From: Bifidobacteriaceae bacterium
GTDB lineage: Bacteria > Actinomycetota > Actinomycetes > Actinomycetales > Bifidobacteriaceae
NCBI GenBank assembly: GCA_022650895.1
Contig: JALCQC010000003.1
Span: 1 to 64,000 of the forward strand
Length of the DNA: 64,000 nt
Reading direction: 5' to 3'
A model generated the notes under the pieces. The model did not search any database. It was not told the origin of the DNA and saw nothing but the letters and a program-made list of their open reading frames with translations. The translations under genes and the position numbers were made by a program. This document shows, one piece after another, positions 1 to 8,980 of the stretch; within the stretch, counting starts at the first letter, position 1; each line of letters opens with the position of its first letter.

Positions 1-56
1 CGAGAAGATACCCGTTTCAGCAGCTGCGCGAATCCTTTGGTGATATCGAACAAAAC

Positions 57-92
57 GGACCGGACTCGACACGATGTGAAGGAGTCCGGTCC
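57..92. repeat. Inverted repeat ahead of the first gene
   Basis: Two perfectly complementary 11-base arms (57-67 and 82-92, GGACCGGACTC and its complement) enclose a 14-base loop. On the minus strand the hairpin is followed by GTTTTG, on the plus strand by no T-run. It may end transcription of whatever lies left of the window. The first 56 bases hold no recognisable gene. Confidence 0.5.
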
Positions 93-123
93 GCGGGAGC
101 GTTCCGTGTCGTAAAGTCGTTTT

Positions 124-1881
124 ATGACCTTTACGACTGTCACCGACGACACTGCCGCAACTAACGGAACCGATGCCACAGACGCCACGAACTCTGTCGG
201 AACCATGAACGCCACCAGTACCAGTACCGCCTCCGGAGCGAATGCCTCCGAAACTGCGACGCGGAACCGTCCGCTGCTGAACCATAAGTGGTATCTCTAT
301 GCCACTGAATTCTTCTCAGGACTAGCGGTCATGGCCGTCGAACTGGGAGCCTCGCGCCTCCTGGCACCGTATTTCTCGAGCTCGCAGATCGTGTGGACCA
401 TCATCATCGGCACCATCATGATCGCCATGGCGCTCGGCAACGTCTGGGGCGGACGCCGCGCCGACAAGGATCCCAACCCCGACAAGCTGTACATGCGGCT
501 TCTATTCGCGGCCGTCTGGATCGCCCTCATTCCCTTGGTGGGCAAATACATCATTCTCGGAATCTCGGCGGCCCTCATCGTCACCGTCTCCACCAACTTC
601 CTCGTGATCGCGGCATTCGCAAGCTGCGTCATCATCTTCGTGCCACCACTGTTCCTGCTGGGAACGGTGACCCCCAGCCTCGCCAAGTACACGATGGATT
701 CCCTCGACGACAACGCCACAGTGGTGGGTCGTCTGGGAGCCGCCAACACCATCGGCTCCATTCTGGGAACGTTCCTGCCCACCTTCGTCACCATTCCCGC
801 CGTGGGCACCTTCGTCACCTTCCTCATCTTCTCCGGAATCCTCCTCCTTCTCCCGCTCATCTACTTCCTCGCCGCAGGAATCAAGAGAATTGCGAGCGCA
901 GTCAGCGTCATTATCTTCGTGGCGACCGCAGCCGTCTCGCCCCTGACCGGCTTTGCCTTCTGGGAAAACAACCTCGCCTTCGAGGGAGAGTCCATCTACA
1001 ACTATCTACAGGTGAAAAATCTTTCCGATCGCACCATTCTCTCCACCAACGTCCTGTTCGGAGTGCAGTCAGTGACTATGAAGAGCGGCGGGCTCACGGG
1101 TCTCTACTATGACACCGCGCTCGCAGCGCCCGCATTGGCCGACAACGCCGGCAGCACACTCATCCTCGGCATGGGAACGGGAACCTACGCACGTCAACTG
1201 CGCGAATACTATCCCGACATGGACATCACGGGCGTGGAGATCGACGCGAAGATCACCCGTCTCGCCGACCAGTACTTCGGGGAACCGACCGACATTCCCG
1301 TCTCCACCTACGACGGGCGCGCATGGCTCGCGGCCTCCTCCAAGAAATACGATGTCATCATGGTCGACGCGTATCAGGACATCACCATTCCCTTCCAGAT
1401 GTCGTCCACCGAATTCTTCTCGCTCGTGAAGGAGCATCTCAACCCCGGCGGCGTAATGCTGGTGAACATGAACATGCATTCCGACGGAGAGGGTTCCATC
1501 AACGAAGCCCTTGAGGCGACCATCGCGCACACCTTTACGGATTCCCCCATCGTCACCGCCGACGTGGCAGGTACGACGAACCGCGAACTCTTTGTCAAGA
1601 ACGGCGGAACTCCCATCACCGATTCACTGTCGTCACTGGCCGATACCACCGCGGAACGCACTCACGACGGTTCACTCACCAGCGTCATGGACTCGGTGTC
1701 GAGAAAGGCTCGGGTCACTTCCTCTTCCGATTTCTCGCCAGCCCTCGTGATGACCGATGACAAGGCCCCCGTCGAAGTATTAGGCATGAAAGCCATCGAT
1801 GGCCTCATCAAGGACGAGGCCGAACCGTACAGACAGGCCCTCACAACGGACGGAATCCAAGGCCTGCTCAACATGGTGTGA
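124..1881 (+). CDS. Membrane-fused spermidine synthase-like protein
   Basis: A 585-residue two-part protein. A Thr/Ala-rich N-terminus of about 50 residues leads into a block of roughly seven hydrophobic segments (about residues 58-275), as in MFS/spermidine-synthase fusion proteins. The C-terminal half is a class I methyltransferase-like fold with the glycine-rich motif LILGMGTGTYARQL (about 345-358) and the acidic GVEID strand end (about 370), plus VIMVDAY and LNPGGV. Family members are annotated as polyamine aminopropyltransferases, but for membrane fusions the substrate is usually unproven, so the activity is inferred. No clear ribosome binding site precedes the ATG; an internal ATG at 205 is an alternative. 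Next gene is 211 bases downstream on the same strand. Confidence 0.85.
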   Translation: MTFTTVTDDTAATNGTDATDATNSVGTMNATSTSTASGANASETATRNRPLLNHKWYLYATEFFSGLAVMAVELGASRLLAPYFSSSQIVWTIIIGTIMIAMALGNVWGGRRADKDPNPDKLYMRLLFAAVWIALIPLVGKYIILGISAALIVTVSTNFLVIAAFASCVIIFVPPLFLLGTVTPSLAKYTMDSLDDNATVVGRLGAANTIGSILGTFLPTFVTIPAVGTFVTFLIFSGILLLLPLIYFLAAGIKRIASAVSVIIFVATAAVSPLTGFAFWENNLAFEGESIYNYLQVKNLSDRTILSTNVLFGVQSVTMKSGGLTGLYYDTALAAPALADNAGSTLILGMGTGTYARQLREYYPDMDITGVEIDAKITRLADQYFGEPTDIPVSTYDGRAWLAASSKKYDVIMVDAYQDITIPFQMSSTEFFSLVKEHLNPGGVMLVNMNMHSDGEGSINEALEATIAHTFTDSPIVTADVAGTTNRELFVKNGGTPITDSLSSLADTTAERTHDGSLTSVMDSVSRKARVTSSSDFSPALVMTDDKAPVEVLGMKAIDGLIKDEAEPYRQALTTDGIQGLLNMV

Positions 1882-2092
1882 GCGCAGTCTCAACCCACCG
1901 TCCTTCTCCCCATCACTGAAGATCCCCCATCGCGCATACGGTATCAAAGTGATATCATATTGCTATCAGGTTCACGGAGCGACTGTACTACACACCTCTC
2001 TCTGCAAGGCCACAAGCAGAGCCTTGCCGAACCGTAGCAATGCAGTACCGCATCACCATTGAGATTGAGAAGAAAGCAGTGAAAGGAAAATC

Positions 2093-3160
2093 ATGAGTAC
2101 AGCAGGCAACGACGGTCCGAAACCCAGCCGAAGACAGCAAACGGACACCACGGCAGCACTTCTGGCAGGTTCCACCCAGCAGAGCAAGGTCCTCGAAATG
2201 CAGGGCCGCGCAGCAAAAGGCGCAGTGATGCTGCCGATAGTCATCGTTCTTCTGGCCGCAGGAATCGCACTCTTCTCCATTGGCTTCACCACCACGGCAG
2301 AAATGACGGCCAACGCGTTATATATCTGCGGAGTCGTCCTTTTCCTCATAGGTTGCATCCTGGCATGCGGCTTCTTCACGCTGCAACCGAATGAGGCACG
2401 AGTCATGGTGCTGTTCGGCAACTACAAGGGAAGCATCAAGGAAACCGGTTTCTATTGGGCGAACCCTTTCTACTCCAGAGCCCTGCAGACCAGCATCAAC
2501 GGCACAGCCGGAAAGTCCTCCAAGGACGACGATGACGATCTCACCGTCAAAACCGTCAAGGCGAAGATCTCCCTGCGCCAGCGCACGCTGAATGGCCCGA
2601 AGCTAAAGGTCAACGACAAGAACGGTAACCCCATCGAGATCGCCAACGTCATCGTGTGGCGCGTCGTCGACACCGCCAAGGCGGTCTTCGACGTCGACAA
2701 TTACGAACGCTACGTTTCCACCCAGTCCGAAACCGCCTTGCGCCACGTCGCCAGTCTCTACGCCTACGACAACAACGAGGATTCTGAGGATGACGAGCAG
2801 ATCACACTGCGCTCCAACATCATCGACGTCTCGGAAGCCCTACGCCGCGAACTCTCTGAGCGACTTGCTCCAGCCGGCATCGCGGTGGAGGACGCCCGCC
2901 TGACCCATCTCGCCTACGCACCCGAAATCGCGCAGGTCATGCTGCGTCGTCAGCAGGCGGAAGCCATCATCGCCGCACGTGCCAAGATCGTACAGGGCGC
3001 TGTTTCCATGGTCGATATGGCCATCAAGGAACTCGACCGCGATTCCGTCATCTCCCTCGATGACGAGCGCAAAGCAACGATGGTCTCGAACCTCATGGTG
3101 GTGCTGTGCGCCGATAATGACGCGCAACCCGTCATCAACGCCGGATCGCTCTATAACTAA
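2093..3160 (+). CDS. SPFH / band 7 domain membrane protein
   Basis: 355 residues with a good GAAAGG ribosome binding site. Two hydrophobic segments near residues 45-65 and 72-95 are followed by a band-7 region that starts with LQPNEARVMVLFG and includes the conserved VIVWRV strand and an Ala/Glu-rich coiled end (MLRRQQAEAIIAARAKIV). This is the architecture of stomatin/prohibitin-like scaffolds thought to organise membrane microdomains; cargo is unknown. An Asp-rich insert (KDDDDD) lies in the band-7 head. A small ribbon-helix-helix gene follows 123 bases later and is likely a functional partner. Family assignment is firm; role is inference. Confidence 0.9.
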   Translation: MSTAGNDGPKPSRRQQTDTTAALLAGSTQQSKVLEMQGRAAKGAVMLPIVIVLLAAGIALFSIGFTTTAEMTANALYICGVVLFLIGCILACGFFTLQPNEARVMVLFGNYKGSIKETGFYWANPFYSRALQTSINGTAGKSSKDDDDDLTVKTVKAKISLRQRTLNGPKLKVNDKNGNPIEIANVIVWRVVDTAKAVFDVDNYERYVSTQSETALRHVASLYAYDNNEDSEDDEQITLRSNIIDVSEALRRELSERLAPAGIAVEDARLTHLAYAPEIAQVMLRRQQAEAIIAARAKIVQGAVSMVDMAIKELDRDSVISLDDERKATMVSNLMVVLCADNDAQPVINAGSLYN

Positions 3161-3181
3161 AATCGCACAACAGGGAAATGA

Positions 3182-3250
3182 CGTGTGCGAATCACCCGCA
3201 AGTCGGTTCACACTTCACCGCGAAATACCCGACCACTCGGTTCGCACACG
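3182..3250. repeat. Inverted repeat upstream of the RHH gene
   Basis: Ten-base arms at 3182-3191 and 3241-3250 are exact complements, separated by 49 bases, in the spacer between the SPFH gene and the RHH gene. The spacing is too wide for a simple terminator. It could be a paired operator for the small DNA-binding protein that follows. Confidence 0.35.
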
Positions 3251-3283
3251 CCCCCTGTCAATCCTCGCGAATGAAAGGACCCC

Positions 3284-3478
3284 ATGACAGCACGCAAGCA
3301 ATACCCCTTGCGTATTGACCCTGAACTGTGGAAAGCCATCGAAAAATGGGCCTCCGACGAACTCCGCTCCGTCAACGGACAGATGGAATACATCATTCGG
3401 GAAGCGCTCAAACGCTCGGGAAGACTCCCCAAGCCACAGCAAAAAGACTCGTCTAAAGACGACAAACCCGCCGCATAG
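3284..3478 (+). CDS. Small Arc-like ribbon-helix-helix protein
   Basis: 64 residues preceded by GAAAGGA. The core YPLRIDPELWKAIEKWA, then NGQMEYIIREAL, is the strand-helix-helix pattern of Arc/MetJ-type DNA-binding proteins, with a polar Lys/Asp tail. Such proteins bind DNA as dimers and are often antitoxins or local regulators. No toxin-like gene is adjacent; the upstream neighbour is the SPFH gene, and this pairing is what gives the context. The intergenic stretch before it carries the inverted repeat CGTGTGCGAA / TTCGCACACG (3182-3191, 3241-3250), a possible binding site. Function is not established. Confidence 0.8.
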   Translation: MTARKQYPLRIDPELWKAIEKWASDELRSVNGQMEYIIREALKRSGRLPKPQQKDSSKDDKPAA

Positions 3479-3592
3479 ACCGCAACGCTACTGATGACGG
3501 CAGCATCAGTACGCACAAACAGCCACAACTACAGCTCACAAGCACCAACACCAAGTCAGATCAGCACCGATACCCAGAGTCAGCGCACAACC

Positions 3593-4222
3593 TCATTCAT
3601 CGCTCAGAATCGTGGGAAACGGCTGGAATTCAGCAGGTGCAACCTCCGGAGAGAGAAGACTCTTCTGCATCCACGCCACATCGAGCCACCGGTCGAATTT
3701 AAAACCAAGGTGTGCGAAAATGCCCACCATCTCATACCCACAGTGCCGATGAAACGCGATGCTCCCCTCATTCTCCGCAGTGATGCACGCCGTGAGATTC
3801 ACCACATTCTGCAAGCGCAGATAGCGTTCCAATTCCTTATACAACGCACCGCCAACCACACGTCCTTCACAACCTTGCGCCACATAGACAGTCGCTTCAA
3901 CCGACCAGTCGTAGGCAGCACGCCCCTTGTACTCGCCCGCGTAGGCATATCCGACGATGCGGCCGGCCGACTCCGCCACCAGATACGGATACTTCTCCAG
4001 CGTGTACGAGATTCTGCTGCAGAAATCACGGCCTGTGGGAACCTCCTCTTCGAAAGTCACCGTCGTCTCCAGCACGTAGGGAGCGTAGATCTCCAAAAGG
4101 GCAGGGGCATCACCGGCACGCGCGATACGAACCGTCAGCTCGTCATCAGCGCCATCACGCGCACCCGCCACATTCGTAAAGTCCTCGGGCACAGCGCTGA
4201 AATCCCTGTCATCATTGACCAT
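3593..4222 (-). CDS. GNAT N-acetyltransferase, phosphinothricin acetyltransferase-like
   Basis: 209 residues with GGAAGG before the ATG. After an acidic N-terminal extension of about 28 residues comes a full GNAT domain: TVRIARAGDAPALLEIYAPYV, the Tyr-rich centre GYAYAGEYKGRAAYDWSVEATVYV, an acetyl-CoA loop (GCEGRVVGGALYKEL), and ENEGSIAFHRHCGYEMVG with the typical closing LGFKFDRWLDVAWMQK. This matches the Pat/Bar/YncA group that acetylates small amine substrates such as phosphinothricin or methionine sulfoximine. The true substrate is unknown. Convergent with the RHH gene, no operon partner. Confidence 0.88.
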   Translation of the reverse strand: MVNDDRDFSAVPEDFTNVAGARDGADDELTVRIARAGDAPALLEIYAPYVLETTVTFEEEVPTGRDFCSRISYTLEKYPYLVAESAGRIVGYAYAGEYKGRAAYDWSVEATVYVAQGCEGRVVGGALYKELERYLRLQNVVNLTACITAENEGSIAFHRHCGYEMVGIFAHLGFKFDRWLDVAWMQKSLLSPEVAPAEFQPFPTILSDE

Positions 4223-4356
4223 TTCGCGTTCCCTTCCACTCTTCGAACCAAGAATGCTCCGAACGAGATCAGCTCGGACGTACGGATTCTATCCCCTGCG
4301 AGTGGTGGAGGACAGCATTGTCCCACACAACGGTTCACGGCAAAGTGGCTAGACAG

Positions 4357-5673
4357 CTAGGCGTCGGCGATGGCCTCTCGTTCCATCTGAACGAACTTTC
4401 GTATGCTGGCACGAACGGAGTAGTTCTCAAGGGTGTGTCGTGCATAGATGCCGCCCCAGCGGCGGCGCTCACGTGGATGCTCGATCCACCAATCGATGCG
4501 GTCTGCCAGGGCCTGTGCATCCTGCACCGGAAACGACGACTCCTCGCACAGCGAGAACTGACCGGCCGCACTCAGCGGTGAATCGGCGATAACCGGCACC
4601 AGCCCCACCGCCATCGCCTCGATGACGCTGAGAGATTCCAGGTCGGCGATGGAGGGATGAACGAACAAGTCTCCCGAACGCAGGAATTCAGGCATGTGCG
4701 CATTGGGATGGAACCCGATGACGGCAGGGTTGTCCAAAAATCTGAGTGCGTATCTCCTCAACCGGCGTTTCAACGGCCCCTGTCCGGCGATGCTGACCTC
4801 GATGTCCTCGGAATAGCGGCTCAACGCCACCGCCTTCAACAGGGTCACATGGTCTTTCTCGTTGGAAAGACGGCCAGAGGCCACGATTCTGAAAGGACGA
4901 CGCAACGTCGGAAACTCATGCGTCTGCCCAACCTCATCGGAAAGGTCCTCGCGAACACCCATTCCCAATTCCGCGATGTCTGGCTGCAGCATCTCCACCC
5001 CCGCGGCAGATTCCGCAACAGTCCCAGCATTCGACGCCGCCTCTGTCTCCTCAGCCTTCTCGCCGTAAGAATCGCCACGTGGAGTGAAACGCGGTTCGTA
5101 TCCGTTCGAGATCACATGCAACGTGTTCTCATAGTGGTGTTTGCGCAAAAGCTCGGCTCCGCACTGGGTCGGCACGTGTACATGATCGACACGTCGATAA
5201 AACCACTTCCGAAACAGCCAGTAGATGAAGCGTGGCAGTCCTGGAATCCGCTGCAGACCCGCGGAATACGTCACGTTCTCCGGCTGTAGGTGGAAGCCAG
5301 CCGTCACCGCAATGCCGCGGGCTCTGGCCGCCTTCATTGCTTCGCGCCCGAACTTGAAGGGAAGGTATATATGGACCACGTCGACGCCGTCGAAGGCACG
5401 GTCGAAAAGGTCTTCGCTCGGCTGGGCAAACGCCATCTGCTGTTTGGCGGCGATAAAAGAGACAAGGGGAATATGGTGGATGCGCGCGCGATACTCAGGT
5501 GCTCCGATCCCCACGAAGCGAACCGTATGCCCTTGCGCCCTGAGCTCCTCCGCATATTGCAGAGCGGAATTGGAAGTTCCATTGCCCCGATTCCCGATGG
5601 AGTCCACCACCATGGCGATGGTCAGTGGCTTTTCCTTCTCGCGAGCAGCGACTTCCTCCGGTGATAGCGACAT
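4357..5673 (-). CDS. Glycosyltransferase family 4
   Basis: 438 residues from the ATG at 5673; a longer reading would run into the divergent purT gene, so the shorter start is preferred. The N-terminal Rossmann part begins TIAMVVDSIGNRGNGTSNSA, and the C-terminal GT-B half carries RIVASGRLSNEKD, SIAGQGPLKRRL and the nucleotide-sugar site DLESLSVIEAMAVG with the E-x7-E pattern of retaining GT4 enzymes. The sequence resembles glycosyltransferases making glucosyl-diacylglycerols, but acceptor and donor cannot be fixed from sequence. A Glu/Ala-rich insertion of about 55 residues lies between the two halves. No signal peptide, so cytoplasmic or membrane-peripheral. Confidence 0.88.
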   Translation of the reverse strand: MSLSPEEVAAREKEKPLTIAMVVDSIGNRGNGTSNSALQYAEELRAQGHTVRFVGIGAPEYRARIHHIPLVSFIAAKQQMAFAQPSEDLFDRAFDGVDVVHIYLPFKFGREAMKAARARGIAVTAGFHLQPENVTYSAGLQRIPGLPRFIYWLFRKWFYRRVDHVHVPTQCGAELLRKHHYENTLHVISNGYEPRFTPRGDSYGEKAEETEAASNAGTVAESAAGVEMLQPDIAELGMGVREDLSDEVGQTHEFPTLRRPFRIVASGRLSNEKDHVTLLKAVALSRYSEDIEVSIAGQGPLKRRLRRYALRFLDNPAVIGFHPNAHMPEFLRSGDLFVHPSIADLESLSVIEAMAVGLVPVIADSPLSAAGQFSLCEESSFPVQDAQALADRIDWWIEHPRERRRWGGIYARHTLENYSVRASIRKFVQMEREAIADA

Positions 5674-5784
5674 AGTTTCATGGTAGAGGCAGCCACAGTC
5701 ACAAGAAAAAGGAGAGGTTGCACAGGTTCCACGATTTACACGCCATGAAACACTGCGGACCACGGTCAATGTCACAATAGGGGT

Positions 5785-7035
5785 ATGGTCCTTCTTCTTG
5801 GTAATCCAAGTGAACCACACACCACACGAGTCCTTCTTCTCGGCTCGGGAGAACTGGGTAAGGAAGTCACTCTCGAATTCATGCGTCTCGGTGCGTGGGT
5901 CTGTGCCGCTGATTCCTACTTACATGCACCGGCAGCCAGTGTTGCGGACGAAGCACGCGTCCTTGACATGAGCGATGCCACCGCACTCACACAACTCATC
6001 GAAAAAGTACATCCAACCATCATCGTGCCCGAAATCGAAGCGATCGCCACGGAGGTTCTTGCCGACGCCGCCAACAAGGGCATCATCGTGGCTGCAAGCT
6101 CGCGGGCTATAGAGATCTGCATGGATCGTGAACGCCTGCGCACCCTTGCCGCCGAACAGCTCGGCCTTCCCACCACCCCGTACCGCTTCGTGGGTTCGGA
6201 GGAGGAAATGCGCCGCGCCGTCCATGAGATCGGCACGCCCTGCGTGACGAAACCGGTGATGAGCTCTTCGGGCCATGGCCAATCCATCATCAAATTCGCG
6301 GACGATTACGTCATCGCCGACGCGTGGGAAATAGCGCAGAACGAACGCCGGGCCGCGCGTGAGGACGAAGTCAGCCGCGTCATCGTGGAAGCCTTCGCCC
6401 CCATCGACTACGAACTCACCCTTCTGACCGTCAGCTCCACAGCGGGCGTGGTCTGCTGCGCCCCCATTGGGCAACGGCAGGAAAAAGGAGACTACCGCGA
6501 ATCCTGGCAGCCGGCGTACATGCCGAATCCGGACATCCTTTCCCAGGCCGAACACATCGCACGCACGATGGTGGAAGGACTAGTGGAACTTGCCAAGAAG
6601 GACGGTGAACAGTGCCTCGGCGTCTTCGGTGTGGAACTCTTTGTGCTCACGGATGGATCCGTGCTCTTCAATGAAGTCTCTCCCCGCCCCCATGACACCG
6701 GAATGGTGACGTTGGCCTCGCAGAATTTCAGCGAATTCGCGCTACATGCCCGCGCACTTCTCGGCGTCCCCATCACCGCCGACACCGTGGCGCTGCGCAG
6801 ACCGGACACCGTCTGGGCATCACGTCCGCTTATCACGGAAGGTTACGGCCGTGTCGCTTTCACCGGTATTGAGAAGGCCCTCTCCGTCCCCACGGCAGAT
6901 CTGCGAATTTTCGGAAAGCCGTATGTTCACGGACACCGCCGCATGGGAGTTGCCCTTGCCAGCGGTGACCACGCGTTCGAGGCCCGCCAGAGAACTGCAA
7001 AAATTATTAACAGCTTGGAAACAATTCACCTCTGA
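5785..7035 (+). CDS. purT: Formate-dependent phosphoribosylglycinamide formyltransferase (PurT)
   Basis: 416 residues, the usual length for PurT. It carries the ATP-grasp signatures LLGSGELGKEVTLEFMRLG at the N-terminus, VTKPVMSSSGHGQS in the ATP lid, and GVELFVLTDGSVLFNEVSPRPHDTG at the metal site. The enzyme makes FGAR from GAR, formate and ATP (step 3), replacing folate-dependent PurN; no purN is seen here. It starts the plus-strand purine cluster and faces a divergent glycosyltransferase across 111 bases that should hold the promoter. purC begins 88 bases later. Confidence 0.95.
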   Translation: MVLLLGNPSEPHTTRVLLLGSGELGKEVTLEFMRLGAWVCAADSYLHAPAASVADEARVLDMSDATALTQLIEKVHPTIIVPEIEAIATEVLADAANKGIIVAASSRAIEICMDRERLRTLAAEQLGLPTTPYRFVGSEEEMRRAVHEIGTPCVTKPVMSSSGHGQSIIKFADDYVIADAWEIAQNERRAAREDEVSRVIVEAFAPIDYELTLLTVSSTAGVVCCAPIGQRQEKGDYRESWQPAYMPNPDILSQAEHIARTMVEGLVELAKKDGEQCLGVFGVELFVLTDGSVLFNEVSPRPHDTGMVTLASQNFSEFALHARALLGVPITADTVALRRPDTVWASRPLITEGYGRVAFTGIEKALSVPTADLRIFGKPYVHGHRRMGVALASGDHAFEARQRTAKIINSLETIHL

Positions 7036-7123
7036 TTTCCGCGTTTTTCTGTAATACTTCGTTGCTAGCTTGTTACATGTTACGGAAATCCTCCTACTCT
7101 TCAACGTCAAACGAAAGGCGAAA

Positions 7124-7882
7124 ATGGAGAAGTTGGGTCTGCTCTATCAGGGCAAGGCAAAGAAAATGTACGCAACGGATGATCCAGAGCTTCTGTGGGT
7201 CGAATACCTCAATCAGGCAACTGCCGGAAATGGGGCCAAAAAAGAACAGATTGCCGGCAAGGCGGAACTCAACAACCGCATCACCGCACTGGTCTTCGAC
7301 GAACTCAAGAAGCGCGGCATCGACAGTCACTTGGTTAGGCAGATTTCCCCCACCGAACAGATCGTCAGAAAAATGACGATGTTCCCGCTCGAAATCGTGC
7401 AGCGCAACGTGGCGGCAGGCAGCTTCTCGAAGCGCCTGGGAGTCACGGAGGGAACTCCCCTATCGGAACCCGTTTTGGAGTTCTACTACAAATCGGATCC
7501 GCTGAATGATCCTTTCATCAATGACGACGACGCCGTGGTTCTGGGAGTCGCCAACCGTGAGGATCTGAAAGAGATCTCCGCTCTGGCGCGCACCATCAAC
7601 GAAAAGCTCACCGAGCTCTTCGCCTCCATCGATGTTCTGCTCGTCGATTTCAAGATCGAGATGGGCAAGACCTCGGACGGCAAGATTCTCCTCGCCGACG
7701 AAATCACCCCCGACACCTGCCGCCTCTGGGATACGCGCAAGGCCGCGGGTGATGACGGTGCCGTGAAAGACGGCGACATCGAAAGACTCGACAAAGACAT
7801 TTTCCGAAAGGATCTCGGCAGCATCATTCCGGCCTACGAGGAGATACTCCACAGGCTCGAAGGCTTGGCGCAGAGCCACTGA
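7124..7882 (+). CDS. purC: SAICAR synthetase (PurC)
   Basis: 252 residues from the ATG at 7124, which has GAAAGG five bases upstream; an in-frame upstream start at 7070 lacks one. The protein opens [17 protein letters not shown] and contains the conserved [13 protein letters not shown] and [14 protein letters not shown] motifs. It joins aspartate to CAIR using ATP (step 7). Cotranscribed with purS 45 bases downstream by spacing. Normal length, no oddities. Confidence 0.96.
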   Translation: MEKLGLLYQGKAKKMYATDDPELLWVEYLNQATAGNGAKKEQIAGKAELNNRITALVFDELKKRGIDSHLVRQISPTEQIVRKMTMFPLEIVQRNVAAGSFSKRLGVTEGTPLSEPVLEFYYKSDPLNDPFINDDDAVVLGVANREDLKEISALARTINEKLTELFASIDVLLVDFKIEMGKTSDGKILLADEITPDTCRLWDTRKAAGDDGAVKDGDIERLDKDIFRKDLGSIIPAYEEILHRLEGLAQSH

Positions 7883-7927
7883 GGACAACTGAACACCGTG
7901 AATTTGCATAGGGACAAGGACAGCGAA

Positions 7928-8200
7928 ATGCCAACTTCTTCGAAAAACTACAAGGTCACGGTGTACGTGACATATAAGGAGTCAGTGCTCGACCCTCAAG
8001 GGCAGGCAGTGCAGGGCGCCATCACGCGCATGGGCTACGAGGGCATCGATACGGTGCGTATCGGAAAGTATTTCGAGATCACCGCACACGAGGTGCCGGG
8101 CACCCCCATCGAGCAGACGGTGGATTCCATCTGCGACAAGCTCCTCGCCAACCCGAACATGGAAACCTACCGCTATGACATTGAAGAGGACGCCCGATGA
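7928..8200 (+). CDS. purS: FGAM synthase small subunit PurS
   Basis: 90 residues; the start at 7928 has AAGGA seven bases upstream, better than the in-frame ATG at 7898. It shows the PurS pattern: [37 protein letters not shown] and a final [13 protein letters not shown]. PurS bridges PurL and PurQ in the three-part Gram-positive/archaeal FGAM synthase, permitting ammonia transfer. Its stop overlaps the purQ start (ATGA at 8197-8200), so the two are translationally coupled. Confidence 0.96.
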   Translation: MPTSSKNYKVTVYVTYKESVLDPQGQAVQGAITRMGYEGIDTVRIGKYFEITAHEVPGTPIEQTVDSICDKLLANPNMETYRYDIEEDAR

Positions 8201-8877
8201 GCGCACCGCGTTTCGCCGTCATCGTTTTCCCGGGTTCCAATTGCGATAAGGACCTGCTCTGGGCCATTCAAACCGTCGTAGGCGTTGACGCAGAATTCGT
8301 GCGCCATGATGCAACGAGTCTCAAAGGCTTCGACGCCGCCATGCTCCCCGGCGGATTCTCCTACGGAGACTATCTGCGCTGCGGTGCCATCGCACGTTTC
8401 AGTCCCGTCATGGAAGAGGTGCACCGATTCGCTGACGAAGGCAAGCCCGTGTTCGGCACCTGCAACGGCTTCCAGATCCTGTGCGAAGCGGGTCTGCTGC
8501 CGGGTGCCCTGCTGAAGAACACCTCGCTGCGCTTCGTGTGCGAAACCGCCGAAGTCGAGGTGGCCAACAACGAAACCCGCTTCACCAGCCACTACGAAAA
8601 GGATCAGCGGCTACGCATCCCGGTGGCCCATGCCGAGGGCCGTTACACCGTCACCGACGAGGAACTCGAGGAGCTCACCGCCAACCACCAGATAGCGTTC
8701 CGCTACGCGAAGGGCCACAACCCCAACGGCTCCGTGGACGACATTGCGGGAGTGACCAACAAAGCCGGAAACGTGCTTGGCATGATGCCTCACCCCGAGC
8801 GTGCCGTCGAGGCCCTGCTTGGAAGCGCGGACGGACTGCCCTTCTTCTCCTCCCTCATCGCCTCCATGACCGCATGA
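8197..8877 (+). CDS. purQ: FGAM synthase glutaminase subunit PurQ
   Basis: 226 residues, a class I glutamine amidotransferase. The nucleophile lies in [11 protein letters not shown] (Cys89) and the His/Glu pair in [11 protein letters not shown] near the C-terminus; [10 protein letters not shown] is the oxyanion region. It supplies ammonia to PurL in step 4. Coupled to purS by an ATGA overlap. The spacer to purL (about 100 bases) is strikingly C/A-rich. Confidence 0.97.
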   Translation: MSAPRFAVIVFPGSNCDKDLLWAIQTVVGVDAEFVRHDATSLKGFDAAMLPGGFSYGDYLRCGAIARFSPVMEEVHRFADEGKPVFGTCNGFQILCEAGLLPGALLKNTSLRFVCETAEVEVANNETRFTSHYEKDQRLRIPVAHAEGRYTVTDEELEELTANHQIAFRYAKGHNPNGSVDDIAGVTNKAGNVLGMMPHPERAVEALLGSADGLPFFSSLIASMTA

Positions 8878-8950
8878 TGCGTCATCGCACACACCACTGC
8901 ACACACCGCACAGGCTGCGTGCACCCCACACACCACACCACCGATTCCTT
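8878..8950 (+). other. C/A-rich spacer between purQ and purL
   Basis: From about 8886 to 8943 the plus strand is built mostly of CAC/ACA units with very few T or G, unlike the rest of the purine operon. Such RNA would be largely unstructured. No promoter or terminator is visible. Confidence 0.5.
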
Positions 8951-8980
8951 CTTCGTTACGTTTGCATGAAAGGCGTTCAA

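Noticed and set aside
3494-4360. Plus-strand frame of 288 residues over the GNAT gene
   Set aside because: The minus-strand GNAT reading has full family motifs; this one has none.
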